A DNA stretch of 45,784 nucleotides from Chryseolinea sp. (GCA_025923195.1 JAICGJ010000020.1:1-45784), one strand, 5' to 3'; shown: positions 1-8,933, counted from the first letter of the stretch. Notes: a model not told the origin generated them from the letters alone. A program made the numbers and translations.

Positions 1-75
1 CGCTATAGCTTTAGCGCACGCGGTCGGCGAAGGCACGGTCAAGACAAAAAGAACATAAATGTTAATACGACGCAT
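1..75 (-). CDS. N-terminus of an exported protein, cut by the window edge
   Basis: Only the first 25 codons are inside the window. They read as a signal peptide: a basic start (MRR), a hydrophobic core (INIYVLFVLTV) and a possible AKA cleavage site. An AGGA lies about 8 nt before the ATG. No stop interrupts the frame up to the edge. The family cannot be named. It might be a chance open frame, because 25 codons is short. Confidence 0.4.
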   Translation of the reverse strand, partial: MRRINIYVLFVLTVPSPTACAKAIA

Positions 76-163
76 GCAGTGTCCTGGTGCAAGCGGCTTT
101 CCTTCAAAGTTACCACCACCAAAACATCACCTTTTTATTGGGATACTCTGCGGTATTAAAAAT

Positions 164-740
164 TTCAAGATAGATTTAAATCTCAAGTAAAAGACGTGTT
201 TAGTTAGTCGCACATCTACGAAGTCGCATTTGAATTTGGAAAGGATTTTTATCGCAGAGAAAAAATGCAGAGATGAATACCAGAGGGCCGCAGAGGGCGG
301 AATTAAACAGTCTCTGCGAGTTCTCCGCGTAATTTTCTCGGTATTCCCTCTGCGGTAAAAAAATCTTCATGATTCAAGATAGATTTAAATCTCAAGTAAA
401 AGACGTTGTTTAGTTAGTCGCACATCTAGGAAGTTGCATTTCAATTCGAAAGGATTTTTATAGCAGAGAAAAAATGCAGAGATGAATACCAGAGGGCCGC
501 AGAGGGCGAAATTAAACAGTCTCTGCGAGTTCTCCGCGTAATTTTCTCGGTATTCCTTCTGCGTAAAAAAAATCTTCATGATTCAAGATAGATTTAAATC
601 CTAAGTAAAAGACGTTGTTTAGTTAGTCGCGCATCTAGGAAGTCGCATTTCAATTGGAGAGGATTTTTACCGCAGAGAAAAAATGCAGAGATGAATACCA
701 GAGGGCCGCAGAGGGTGAAATTAAAACAGTCTCTGCCGGT
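164..740. repeat. Three tandem copies of a 209-bp non-coding repeat
   Basis: Copies begin at 164, 373 and 582, so the period is exactly 209 bp. Each starts TTCAAGATAGATTTAAAT and contains GCAGAGAAAAAATGCAGAG, then CCGCAGAGGGCG, then CTCTGCG and CTCCGCG motifs that can pair with the earlier CGCAGAG motifs. The third copy loses similarity near 735-740. Copies differ by scattered substitutions and one-base indels that would break any reading frame, so the ~65-75 aa open frames inside are not genes. The stretch from 740 to 881 holds nothing I recognise. Confidence 0.9.
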
Positions 741-881
741 CCTTCGGACATCGTTTTGAATAGAATTACTCCAAGTTAATCCGCAAAGTGCAATAAATAT
801 TTTCGGTCCCTTAGTGGACATTTTCTTTCAGGTCTTAGCGTGAGCCTGACTTTTAAAAGACAAACACTAATAAGGGCTAGG

Positions 882-1316
882 CTACGATTTTTTTTCTTCT
901 GCGTTAACGGCGCTTGAAGTCGATTTTACACCCTCTGCCATTTGGTCCTTGATAAGGTGATAAGCTGAACCATATTTGTAGGCACGATCACCAATAACTA
1001 GAATAGGAGTACTCAATAACTTGGGGTTATGCTTGATCATGGTCAAAATTTCTGTCTTCCCCATTTGTTTTAGCCCAGCCTTGTTTCGATCTGTATCAGG
1101 TCTCTCATCATAGCTGACGTCAATTAACTCTTCAATGGGTATCTCTATTTTGTCCGCCAGCTGTGCCAACTGAGTTTCAGTGATAGGTTCCCTGGCGAGA
1201 TCCAAAGTTTTTACGGCAACTGTTGGAAGGGATTCAACATAGCCTCTGGCTTTTTTATCATCCGTTTTTTCGGAATGATAAATTAGTGTCACTTCTCGGG
1301 GTTGATTTTCGATCAT
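882..1316 (-). CDS. ArsC/Spx-fold protein lacking the usual N-terminal cysteine
   Basis: A 144-aa protein with the layout of the ArsC/Spx/YffB thioredoxin-fold family: a first strand and turn (VTLIYHSEKTDDKKAR), a central helical region (ITETQLAQLADKI), and a late strand with a cis-Pro-like LSTPILVIGDRAYKYG. Family members that reduce arsenate have a Cys in the first turn (NPxC). Here that turn reads HSEKTDDKK, so classical arsenate reductase activity is unlikely. The chosen ATG lies 7 nt after the Dps stop with a GAAAT-rich spacer; a longer frame would overlap dps. Co-transcription with dps suggests a stress or redox-linked role. The function is unknown. Confidence 0.75.
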   Translation of the reverse strand: MIENQPREVTLIYHSEKTDDKKARGYVESLPTVAVKTLDLAREPITETQLAQLADKIEIPIEELIDVSYDERPDTDRNKAGLKQMGKTEILTMIKHNPKLLSTPILVIGDRAYKYGSAYHLIKDQMAEGVKSTSSAVNAEEKKS

Positions 1317-1323
1317 GATTTCT

Positions 1324-1860
1324 TTATTTAGCAAGGAATGCCGAAAGCATCCAATGATGTTTTTCAATCTTTCTAACGAAACCTTTAATCATGTTTTCAG
1401 TTCCAGCATCATATTGTTCGCCAGCAATTTCAATTGCCGCCGACATGTATTGAAGCAATACACGGTAATCGTTTAACAATTCCCGTATCATCAGGTCAGA
1501 CCCAAGTTGTGAGGATCCTTCCTTTATTTCTGAATGGCGCAAGTATTCCTGCATGTTGCTGAGAGGGGTTTCTCCGAATACGCGAATACGCTCAGCTATT
1601 TCATCGATATTCTCCAAAGCCTCTTTATATTGAGATTCGAATTCCATATGCAGATCGAAGAAGTCAGAACCTTTCACGTTCCAGTGGAAATTTCTCAGCT
1701 TCTGAAAATGTACGCTATAATTCGCAAGCACTGAATTCAGCGCATGCGTGATTTTATCTACCTCTTCCGTGGTCCATCCAAGCTTCACTGGTTTTCTCTT
1801 CGCCATACCAGTATCCAACTGGGTTTGCGGGATGTTTTCACCGTGCTTTACATTTGCCAT
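1324..1860 (-). CDS. dps: Dps family ferritin-like DNA-protecting protein
   Basis: Dps proteins form 12-subunit shells that oxidise iron with peroxide and shield DNA in stress. The 178-aa product has a ~35-residue N-terminal tail, then the four-helix bundle. All five expected ferroxidase ligands are visible: H59 and H71 (FHWNVKG...FFDLHMEFE), E75, D86 and E90 (DEIAERI). The start at the MANVKHGEN methionine gives the family's usual length. An upstream in-frame extension of 35 residues rich in Cys looks like leader sequence. It is first in a two-gene unit with the ArsC-fold gene. A divergent DUF4142 gene, another ferritin-like fold, shares its upstream region. Confidence 0.93.
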   Translation of the reverse strand: MANVKHGENIPQTQLDTGMAKRKPVKLGWTTEEVDKITHALNSVLANYSVHFQKLRNFHWNVKGSDFFDLHMEFESQYKEALENIDEIAERIRVFGETPLSNMQEYLRHSEIKEGSSQLGSDLMIRELLNDYRVLLQYMSAAIEIAGEQYDAGTENMIKGFVRKIEKHHWMLSAFLAK

Positions 1861-2016
1861 AATTAAGAGTGTTTTGGTTATATCTGAATTCAAAAAGCAT
1901 TCCACACTCATACCCTCATTATCACCTTTAATACAATGCTCACAGTAGAGAATCTTTCTCCACACGTGGAATTAATACACAATATTTCGAAGTCGTCATC
2001 CGTCGGAAAACAGAAA

Positions 2017-2045
2017 AATGCCCGTACAAATCTGATTCGGGCATT
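2017..2045 (-). terminator. Perfect 8-bp hairpin between divergent dps and DUF4142 genes
   Basis: AATGCCCG and CGGGCATT flank a 13-nt loop. Read on the minus strand the stem is followed by TTTTT, the form of an intrinsic terminator. However, it lies upstream of both divergent genes, so it could instead be an operator or a leader structure. The stem is clear; its role is not. Confidence 0.4.
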
Positions 2046-2101
2046 ATTCGGTGGCACAATATTTTCCTTTAGTAATACGAACAATAAGGAGTAGAAGGAT
2101 C

Positions 2102-2746
2102 ATGAAAAATCTTATAACGATAATAAATCTGAGTATCATCATAGCCATCACTACTATTTTTACTCGATCGGATCAAGGGTACCGCGAGGCGTCTTCACGA
2201 GTAGATAGCACTGAAGTTGGTTCCATATCTGAAAGTGATAGAAATAGCGATGTCGCAAATGCCAACACCATGCAATCGAATTTTGACTTACCTTCGTTTA
2301 CTGAAGGCGAATCGGACGTTGATGATGTCGTATCTGATTTCCTCAAAGAAATGGCAGAAGCGCGGATGATGGACTTACAAGAAGGGAAAACAGCCGAACA
2401 ACGGGCAACTTATAGGAGCCTGAAGCAGTACGGTTCGCTCATGGTTGAAGATCAATCGAAAATGCTGGAGGAGATCAGAGCGCTTGCTGACAAAAAGAAA
2501 GTGTTCATTCCTAGGTCATTGGGAGCCGATAAGGCAGAAGCACTGGCCGATCTGGAAAGCGTGCACGGTGAGTCATTTGACAAAAAATATATACGGATGA
2601 TGATCCTGGATCATAAAAGAGACGTTAAGAAATTAAAGAGAGCCACAGAATACGGTGACGCCGACATTCAGGTATTCGCGACAAAGTATCTTCCTGTTGT
2701 TCAGTCTCACTTGGATAAAATAAAGGCACTGAAGAAAGGCAACTAA
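2102..2746 (+). CDS. DUF4142 family exported protein
   Basis: A 214-aa protein with an N-terminal hydrophobic segment (LITIINLSIIIAITTIF), a linker rich in Ser/Asp, then a helical DUF4142 domain from about residue 80 to the end. The recognisable features are the FLKEMAEARMMDLQEGK start, LKQYGSLMVEDQSKM, and late YIRMMILDHKRDVKKLKRA. DUF4142 is a ferritin-like four-helix fold of unknown biochemical role, common in envelope and stress contexts. The ATG was chosen because AGAAGGA lies just before it; an earlier in-frame ATG adds 17 residues ahead of the hydrophobic segment. The stop overlaps the next gene's start (TAATG). Confidence 0.85.
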   Translation: MKNLITIINLSIIIAITTIFTRSDQGYREASSRVDSTEVGSISESDRNSDVANANTMQSNFDLPSFTEGESDVDDVVSDFLKEMAEARMMDLQEGKTAEQRATYRSLKQYGSLMVEDQSKMLEEIRALADKKKVFIPRSLGADKAEALADLESVHGESFDKKYIRMMILDHKRDVKKLKRATEYGDADIQVFATKYLPVVQSHLDKIKALKKGN

Positions 2747-2934
2747 TGAAAATGAATATGAATAAATCAGTCCGTAAACAATCCAATCAGAACAATGCCA
2801 GCGGCAAACCCGGCCGTAAGCCAGACATTCGCGATGATCTCGATAGCCGTGAGCACGAAGAGCAACAGATTAAAGGCTCGGACATAACACACAACAAAAA
2901 GAAGAAGAAGGGGCCGGACCGAAGTTCTAAATAA
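2746..2934 (+). CDS. Small lysine-rich hydrophilic protein, coupled to DUF4142
   Basis: A 62-aa very basic protein with no predicted membrane segment. It has a Gln/Asn-rich start, an acidic centre (DIRDDLDSREHEE) and a KKKKKGPDRSSK end. Its ATG shares one base with the preceding stop codon, the usual sign of translational coupling, and its own stop abuts the stop of the convergent SGNH gene with no spacing. I do not recognise a family. The coupling and the non-random composition argue for a real gene; the size leaves doubt. Confidence 0.6.
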   Translation: MKMNMNKSVRKQSNQNNASGKPGRKPDIRDDLDSREHEEQQIKGSDITHNKKKKKGPDRSSK

Positions 2935-3600
2935 CTATCGGCGATTCGAGGATAAATATTTGGCCAGCACATTAGTCCATATCGAATAACCCTTTTCATT
3001 GAGGTGTAGTCCGTCTTCGATAAAAAGATCCTGGCGTACGTTCCCCTGGCTGTCCAACATTGCGGACCAGACATCAGCATATCTCACTCGCTTCTTTCGC
3101 TTGGTCCATGCCTCCAGTTGCTTGTTAAATATCTCGTATTGTTCCTTTAGCTTCCAGCGTGCCAGACTCGGCTTCGGTGAGATAAATACTAGCTCAGTTT
3201 CCGGAAGTTTCATGCGAACACGAGAAAGTATGCTATCGGCTGTCGAGAGGATCTGTTGACTTGTGCGGCCAAAACTTATATCGTTGTCACCTTCGTAAAT
3301 GAATACCTGAGTTGGCGCGAACGAAATAATTAGTTTGTCAACGTAGAACAGAAGGTCTGCCATTTCTGATCCACCGAACCCTAAATTGACGATATTATGA
3401 TCTGGAAAAGTCGACTTTAAGTCATGCCACATGCGGATACTTGAGCTGCCGGTAAAAAGGACTAGGTTTGACGTTTTCACGGACCGGTTAAGCGCAACAA
3501 TTGAATCAACTTCTTTTTGAAAACGTGACGGATCCTGCCCAAAGGCAGGAACAATGAATATGATAAGAACGATGGTACTGAAAATTCTTAGGGGTCTCAT
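2935..3600 (-). CDS. SGNH/GDSL-type hydrolase, secreted
   Basis: A 221-aa protein with a signal peptide (FSTIVLIIFIVPAFG) and the four SGNH blocks: Ser in FTGSSSIRMW, Gly in NLGFGGSEM, Asn in YEGDNDISF, and the Asp/His pair in EDGLHLNEKGY. These enzymes are serine esterases or lipases, often deacetylating polysaccharides. The variant GSSSIR block is typical of the acetylhydrolase-like branch. Substrate is not evident. It follows the acetyltransferase gene on the same strand by 55 nt and may be the last gene of the cysE unit. Confidence 0.88.
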   Translation of the reverse strand: MRPLRIFSTIVLIIFIVPAFGQDPSRFQKEVDSIVALNRSVKTSNLVLFTGSSSIRMWHDLKSTFPDHNIVNLGFGGSEMADLLFYVDKLIISFAPTQVFIYEGDNDISFGRTSQQILSTADSILSRVRMKLPETELVFISPKPSLARWKLKEQYEIFNKQLEAWTKRKKRVRYADVWSAMLDSQGNVRQDLFIEDGLHLNEKGYSIWTNVLAKYLSSNRR

Positions 3601-3655
3601 CCAGGAAAATTAAGCAACATTTGAGATTTAGTGGCGTAGATTATACGAGCGGCAG

Positions 3656-4111
3656 TCAGGATAGCCTTTTTCCCATACAGATGCTTTCTGCCATGTGCGT
3701 ATAGGGTGGGTAATTTGGAATTATTGTGTATCGATATTTTTGGTACAGCGCGATTGCTTCCGGCTGATTCCGTCCTGTCTCAAGTTTGCTCTGGATAAAG
3801 CCCTCCTCATTCGCCCATTGTTCTAATTCATTCAATATCGAACCGGCGATGCCACGGCCTCGCAAATTTGGGACTACATACATCCTTTTTAACTCAACGG
3901 TACCCTGTTCCTCCATAAGCCTGAAACACCCACAGCCTGCAATATTCTTATCAAAAAATGCCAAAACCACTCGCGCCGTTATATCTACCTTATTATGAGG
4001 TGCAAATTTTTGCTGGACCAGCGGATATCTCACCCAAAGCTCTTTGTCAAGTTCTTCTACGAGACTCAGGAAATTTGGATCATTTGTCGATGTTCGCTCA
4101 AGAGTGATCAT
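3656..4111 (-). CDS. GNAT family N-acetyltransferase
   Basis: A 151-aa single-domain GNAT protein. The acetyl-CoA binding signature is visible in KRMYVVPNLRGRGIAGSIL (R-x-x-G-x-G/A type), followed by the helix LNELEQWANEEGF and the typical NQPEAIALYQKYRY motif near the C-terminus. It acetylates a small molecule or a protein amine; the substrate cannot be read from sequence. Its ATG directly follows the cysM stop, so it is probably translated from the cysE-cysM message. Confidence 0.88.
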   Translation of the reverse strand: MITLERTSTNDPNFLSLVEELDKELWVRYPLVQQKFAPHNKVDITARVVLAFFDKNIAGCGCFRLMEEQGTVELKRMYVVPNLRGRGIAGSILNELEQWANEEGFIQSKLETGRNQPEAIALYQKYRYTIIPNYPPYTHMAESICMGKRLS

Positions 4112-4990
4112 TTATTCAAACAAATCAGAACTGAGATAGCGGTCCCCACGATCACAGACAATGAAGACGATAACCCCGGAATCAAGTTCATCAGCAATTT
4201 TCAAAGCTGCGCTGAGCGCCCCGCCACTGCTCATCCCAGCCAAAATACCTTCTTCTTTCGCCAATCTTTTAGTAAAGATCCGTGCGTCCGTTTCACTAAC
4301 ATCCATGATTCTGTCGACCCTGCTTGGATCAAAGATTCTTGGCAAAAACTCCTTCGACCACCGTCGAATGCCAGGAATGCATGAGCCGTCGGTAGGCTGT
4401 GTCCCAATTATTTTAATTTGAGCATTTTGCTCTTTCAAATACCTTGACACACCCATGATTGTACCCGTGGTTCCCATTGCGGATACAAAATGACTTATTT
4501 TGCCATCCGTATCCCGCCAAATTTCAGGTCCGGTAGTACGATAATGCATGAGGTAGTTGTCGGTATTGGCGAATTGATCAAGCATAAAGTATCCTTCCTT
4601 CCTGGCCATCTCTTCCGCCAGCTCACGGGAATACTCGATGGTTCGCGCCGCTGGCGTTAAAATAACCTTTGCACCATACGCCTCCATTGCTAACACTCGC
4701 TCGCGTGTAGAATTATCCGGCATAACCAATGTGATGTTCAACCCTTTCAATTGCGCAATCATGGCTAACGCGATGCCAGTGTTACCACTTGTTGGCTCGA
4801 TAAGCCTATCCCCGGGTTTTATACTTTTCCGCTCCAGCGCCCCCGTGATCATACCAAGTGCAGCGCGATCTTTTACACTTCCTCCTGGATTGTTTCCTTC
4901 AAGTTTTCCAAAAATGGTTACCCGCTTATTAGTTGGAATATGCTGTAACTCCACAAGTGGAGTATTGCCGATGAGTTCCGATAGGGTCAT
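4112..4990 (-). CDS. cysM: Cysteine synthase (O-acetylserine sulfhydrylase), CysM-like
   Basis: A PLP enzyme that makes cysteine from O-acetylserine and sulfide or thiosulfate. The 292-aa protein starts with SELIGNTPLVEL, carries the PLP lysine K40 in NPGGSVKDRAA, the substrate loop TSGNTGIALAM, the phosphate-binding GTTGTIMG and a late GMSSGGALSAAL. The length, slightly below 300, and the loop sequences fit the CysM branch better than CysK, but the split is not certain. It lies 85 nt after cysE, so both steps from serine to cysteine are encoded together. Confidence 0.93.
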   Translation of the reverse strand: MTLSELIGNTPLVELQHIPTNKRVTIFGKLEGNNPGGSVKDRAALGMITGALERKSIKPGDRLIEPTSGNTGIALAMIAQLKGLNITLVMPDNSTRERVLAMEAYGAKVILTPAARTIEYSRELAEEMARKEGYFMLDQFANTDNYLMHYRTTGPEIWRDTDGKISHFVSAMGTTGTIMGVSRYLKEQNAQIKIIGTQPTDGSCIPGIRRWSKEFLPRIFDPSRVDRIMDVSETDARIFTKRLAKEEGILAGMSSGGALSAALKIADELDSGVIVFIVCDRGDRYLSSDLFE

Positions 4991-5075
4991 GGAAAACGCT
5001 AGACTTTTACAAGTTGAGGAATCGTGCCGTGAAATTTGAGGCAGGCGTAAAATTGAAAAAAGGATCTCATTAAAA

Positions 5076-5903
5076 TCATCTGAATATCACAAGATCAGTT
5101 TCGTTGGTATCGCCATCGTACATCTTAGCCTGATAATAAATCTTCGTATCCGGCGGTATGCTCCTGGTCAGCCAAACATTTCCACCAATTACGCTATTCT
5201 TACCAATGACCGTATCGCCTCCCAGGATCGTGGCACCTGCGTATATCACTACATTGTCTTCAATAGTTGGATGCCGTTTCTTTTCAGCGTCCTCCTTGTT
5301 CACACTCAAAGCACCCAATGTAACTCCCTGGTAGATTTTCACATGGTTGCCAATGACAGATGTCTCCCCGATAACTACGCCGGTACCATGGTCTATACAA
5401 AAATGTTCTCCGATCTTAGCCCCAGGGTGAATATCGATACCGGTCCTGCTATGGGCGTGTTCGGTAATAATTCGGGGCACACCCTGAACGCCCAATTCAT
5501 GAAGTTCATGTGCCATACGATACGCAGCAATAGCATAAAAGCCAGGATAAGTTCGAACAACTTCTCCCCTGCTCTTTGCTGCAGGATCTCCTTCATACAT
5601 GGCGGTGATGTCATTTTCCAGTTTATCACATATGGAAGGCAGGGCATCAAAGAATTTTTGAGCTACAATTGCCGGATTCCCTATTCCTTTAGTAGGATTG
5701 TGCCTTAGGATCCTTTCAAGCTCCTTTTGTAGTCTTTCCATAAGCTGAATAAACTCATCCTCTGAAAGCGATGCTAATTGAGTAAAATCAGCAAACAGAG
5801 CCCCAAGCAATTCAACATAAAAATTAGAGACCTCCAATGGCGCCGGACATGTTGGGCAAGCCTGGTGGGAATGGTATAATCTGGTTAGAAAGTTCTTGTC
5901 CAT
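5076..5903 (-). CDS. cysE: Serine O-acetyltransferase
   Basis: Acetylates serine to O-acetylserine, the committed step of cysteine synthesis. The 275-aa product has an alpha-helical N-terminal half with a Cys-containing start (HQACPTCPAP) and a C-terminal left-handed beta-helix of hexapeptide repeats (GIDIHPGAKIGEHF, IDHGTGVVIGETSVIG, VKIYQGVTLGAL). The catalytic His lies in DHGTGVVIGET. The end, after IPPDTKIYYQ, lacks the clear Ile-terminated tail that docks into CysK in enteric bacteria. It is first in the cysE-cysM-GNAT run. Confidence 0.93.
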   Translation of the reverse strand: MDKNFLTRLYHSHQACPTCPAPLEVSNFYVELLGALFADFTQLASLSEDEFIQLMERLQKELERILRHNPTKGIGNPAIVAQKFFDALPSICDKLENDITAMYEGDPAAKSRGEVVRTYPGFYAIAAYRMAHELHELGVQGVPRIITEHAHSRTGIDIHPGAKIGEHFCIDHGTGVVIGETSVIGNHVKIYQGVTLGALSVNKEDAEKKRHPTIEDNVVIYAGATILGGDTVIGKNSVIGGNVWLTRSIPPDTKIYYQAKMYDGDTNETDLVIFR

Positions 5904-6016
5904 ACTATAAAATAAAATACTGCGGCGTAAGGTTCATTGTAAAGGAAATAATAAAATTCCAATTATTCTGATGCTTCTTAGACAAACGGCGAGTTGAGCC
6001 GGAGGGTTTGGGGGTC

Positions 6017-6084
6017 GGTAATTGGTAATTGGTAATTGGTAATTGGTAATCGGTGATCAGGTAATCAGGTAATCAGGTATCGGT
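6017..6084. repeat. Degenerate tandem array, GGTAATT words
   Basis: GGTAATT is repeated four times with period 7, then GGTAATC and GGTGATC, after which the period shifts to 8 with GGTAATCA words. It lies in the 279-bp gap between the cysE start and the end of the permease operon. No open frame fits it. A similar but more degenerate run occurs near 43352. Confidence 0.85.
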
Positions 6085-6151
6085 GGCATCCATAGTCGGT
6101 CGGGTGCCTCAACCGGTAAGTACGAACCGTATAACGATACAACCCGCTAGG

Positions 6152-6187
6152 TTTTCACTTTTCACTTTTGACTTTTCACTCTTCACT
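6152..6187. repeat. Period-7 array TTTTCAC overlapping the permease stop
   Basis: About five TTTTCAC-like heptamers run directly into the 3' end of the first permease gene. The stop codon (TGA on the minus strand) and part of the final Glu codon lie inside the array, so the array defines the end of the coding region. Confidence 0.8.
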
Positions 6188-8933
6188 CATGTCTCAGGCT
6201 GTCAACGGGGTTTCTGCTGGCAATACTAAGGGTTTGCACACTTATTGTGACAACTGCAATGAACAAAATCAGAATCACAGGCGTCAAGAAATACCACCAA
6301 CCTAACGTAATTCTGAAGGCATAATTTTCTAGCCAGCGGGAAATTCCCAAATACACCAAGGGGATACCAATAGCGGTGCCAACTATGATTAGTTTAATAA
6401 AATCATGACTGAATAGTGCGATTACGTTAGATACCGATGCGCCCAAAATTTTGCGAATGCCGATTTCCTTTGTTCGTTGAACAATAGCATATGATGTCAA
6501 TCCAAAAAGCCCCAAACATGCGACGAACACAGCAAGACCAGAAAGCCCAAACATGATGTCCCTGAATTTCTCGTCATACCGGTATTGCTGGTCGAAATAC
6601 TGATCCAGAAAAAAATAATTGAACGGATAATCGGGAAAGTGTTGTTTCCAAATTGACTCAAGCTGACTGATTGCCGCTTTAGCATTTTCTCCTTCATAAT
6701 GAATTGCGAAGTATTCCAGGGCCCTTGGCTGAAGGATAAAGTATATGGGTTGGAGATTTTCTTTTAAGGAAAGCTGGTGAAATGAATTTACTACTCCGAT
6801 GATTTCGTAGTCAGCTCCCCAATACGTTGACAAGTGTTTATTGACTGCGTGTTCTGCGCTCTTGAAACCCAAGAGTTTTGAAGCTGCTTCATTGATTAGA
6901 ATAGCTCGGTTGCCCTCATTGCCGCGGTCTGAAGGAAAAGTTGGCGAAAAGTTCCGACCAGCCAAGAGTCTGACCTGGAACGTTGTAAGGAAATCATAGT
7001 CGATTCCTAGTGCTACCAGCCGATAGGCCTTCGCGTTGTCTATGGTTTCCGCTTTGAATTCAGTGCCCCAGTTTGGCAACTGTCCGGGCAAATGTGACAA
7101 AGAAGTTGCACTAACAAAACTTGCATGCGACCTGACTTGCTCTTTGAAGAGTTCAGCACTGGATAAATAAAGCGAGTCTACCTTATATCCGCCTTCAATG
7201 TCTGACCATTTTTCTTTATCAAAGTTCAAGGCCTTGATAATAACAACCTTATCGACAGCAATCCCCAATTCCTTGTTGCGCATGAACGATAACTGCTGAT
7301 ACAACACTACCGTGGCAATCATCAAAGCGGCTGCGGCGCCGAACTGAAAAACCACAAGGACCTTTCGAAATGCAAAGCCACCGACCTTCACTTTGCCTTT
7401 AAGCGCACGCACCGGATGGAAAGTAGAAATAACAATAGCTGGATAAATGCCTGCGATAAAGGTGCCCGTCAGTGTGAACGCAACGAGAGAGGCGAGCAGT
7501 CGCTTATCGATCACACTGCCATAGTCCAAGGGTATGCCCAAGAAGTCTGAGAAGGGAGAATGGAGCAACTGCACAATCAATGCTGCTATGGTTACAGACA
7601 GCGCGTTAAAGACGGCAGATTCCATCAACGTTTGTACTACCAGCGTCGATCGCGAGGCACCTGTAACCCTGCGAATGCCAATAGCTTTAATTTTAGTTTC
7701 TGAAATTGCTGTTGAAAGATTGATATAATTAATCCAAGCGATGATCATTATGACTAGCGCCAGAATTATCAAGGCATAGACCAGCAAACCATTGCCATTC
7801 GCCTCAAGTTCTTCTTGCAAGTGGGAGAACAGGTGGATATCAGCCAGCGGCTGAAGGTGAAAAGTACTTGCTTGCCCATAGTCATCCTTGTTTCTCTTCA
7901 ATCCATTGTTAGAAACCGCAAGATTATCAAGTTTCTTTTCAAGCTGAGCTGGCTCGGAATTATCGTGCAGCAGGACATAAGTTTGACCAGACCAGTCCCA
8001 AAAGCCAATTTCCCCGTTCCAAAAAGTTGTCGTTGTGGGTGCAGATCGCGTAAGCAAGTCAAACTTTATATGTGAATTCGGCGGCACATTTCTTAAAACG
8101 CCCGTGATCCTGTACCGCATGGTTTGGTCTCCATCATATGCTTCAATAAACTTTCCAACGGCATCACTGGAGAAATACTCTTTGGACAATGTTTCGGACA
8201 CGACGGCTGAATACGGGTCGTGCAACGCTGTCAACGCGTTTCCATCAATCAGCTCAAAAGAAAAGACATTAAAAAATGTACTGTCAACCTCCAGGGCCTT
8301 GAACGACTGAATAGCAACAAGCTTCTTATCATCACGTTCGAACCGGATAAAATTTCGGTCAGAATCATATTGACGAACTGTGGTCGAAGCTCTTACTTCC
8401 GGGAAATTATTCTTAAGCGCGTTGCTGATGCCCTCATATGTATTAGTCTCATGACTGATGACCTGGTTTTGCAAGGTGACCTTCGTAGCAACACGATAAA
8501 TATTATCCGCATCCCGATGGAAGTCGTCATAGCTAAACTCGAACCGGACGTACTGAAGAATTAAGATGCAAACAGCCATGCTGACGGAGAGTCCCAACAC
8601 GTTTATCGAAGAAAATACTTTTTGTCTGACCAGACCCCTGCTTGCCATCTTGAAATACATCCACATCGTCTGCATTTGTATCAATGGGAAAGAGAATCTA
8701 TTTCTAAGTAAGATACCAGGCCTGCAGAATCGAATGATGTTCCATAACAATTTACGCTGTGCCTTTCGTTCACCCCATTTGCCAACATCCCCGTTGAATT
8801 TTTGAAGGAGATCTCCTTCGATTTCTTCGTATAAATGTGGGGGGCAGAACCCTCGTAATATTCTAAATAAAACTTTGTAAGGCATAGGGCCAAAACGTTC
8901 ATCATTTGTTTTATTATTTTTTGTGTTACTCAT
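6183..8933 (-). CDS. FtsX/MacB-type ABC permease with N-terminal permease prefix domain (paralog 1)
   Basis: A 916-aa orphan permease. Residues ~15-85 form the prefix domain (LRGFCPPHLYEEIEGDLLQKFN), followed by a first membrane helix (~105-130), a MacB-like periplasmic domain, an FtsX block of three helices, a second periplasmic domain and a second FtsX block whose cytoplasmic loop reads RTKEIGIRKILGAS. It ends NPVDSLRHE. Such duplicated permeases resemble the ADOP families, often linked to PadR regulators; they are thought to work in macrolide-exporter-like or lipoprotein/peptide export systems. No ATPase gene is nearby. Its ATG overlaps the stop of paralog 2 by 8 nt (ATGAGTAA). Confidence 0.92.
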   Translation of the reverse strand: MSNTKNNKTNDERFGPMPYKVLFRILRGFCPPHLYEEIEGDLLQKFNGDVGKWGERKAQRKLLWNIIRFCRPGILLRNRFSFPLIQMQTMWMYFKMASRGLVRQKVFSSINVLGLSVSMAVCILILQYVRFEFSYDDFHRDADNIYRVATKVTLQNQVISHETNTYEGISNALKNNFPEVRASTTVRQYDSDRNFIRFERDDKKLVAIQSFKALEVDSTFFNVFSFELIDGNALTALHDPYSAVVSETLSKEYFSSDAVGKFIEAYDGDQTMRYRITGVLRNVPPNSHIKFDLLTRSAPTTTTFWNGEIGFWDWSGQTYVLLHDNSEPAQLEKKLDNLAVSNNGLKRNKDDYGQASTFHLQPLADIHLFSHLQEELEANGNGLLVYALIILALVIMIIAWINYINLSTAISETKIKAIGIRRVTGASRSTLVVQTLMESAVFNALSVTIAALIVQLLHSPFSDFLGIPLDYGSVIDKRLLASLVAFTLTGTFIAGIYPAIVISTFHPVRALKGKVKVGGFAFRKVLVVFQFGAAAALMIATVVLYQQLSFMRNKELGIAVDKVVIIKALNFDKEKWSDIEGGYKVDSLYLSSAELFKEQVRSHASFVSATSLSHLPGQLPNWGTEFKAETIDNAKAYRLVALGIDYDFLTTFQVRLLAGRNFSPTFPSDRGNEGNRAILINEAASKLLGFKSAEHAVNKHLSTYWGADYEIIGVVNSFHQLSLKENLQPIYFILQPRALEYFAIHYEGENAKAAISQLESIWKQHFPDYPFNYFFLDQYFDQQYRYDEKFRDIMFGLSGLAVFVACLGLFGLTSYAIVQRTKEIGIRKILGASVSNVIALFSHDFIKLIIVGTAIGIPLVYLGISRWLENYAFRITLGWWYFLTPVILILFIAVVTISVQTLSIASRNPVDSLRHE

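Noticed and set aside
385-821. Two ORFs of 64 and 75 aa in the 209-bp repeat region
   Set aside because: They are translations of the repeat units, lie in frames that differ between copies, and have no gene-like start signals.
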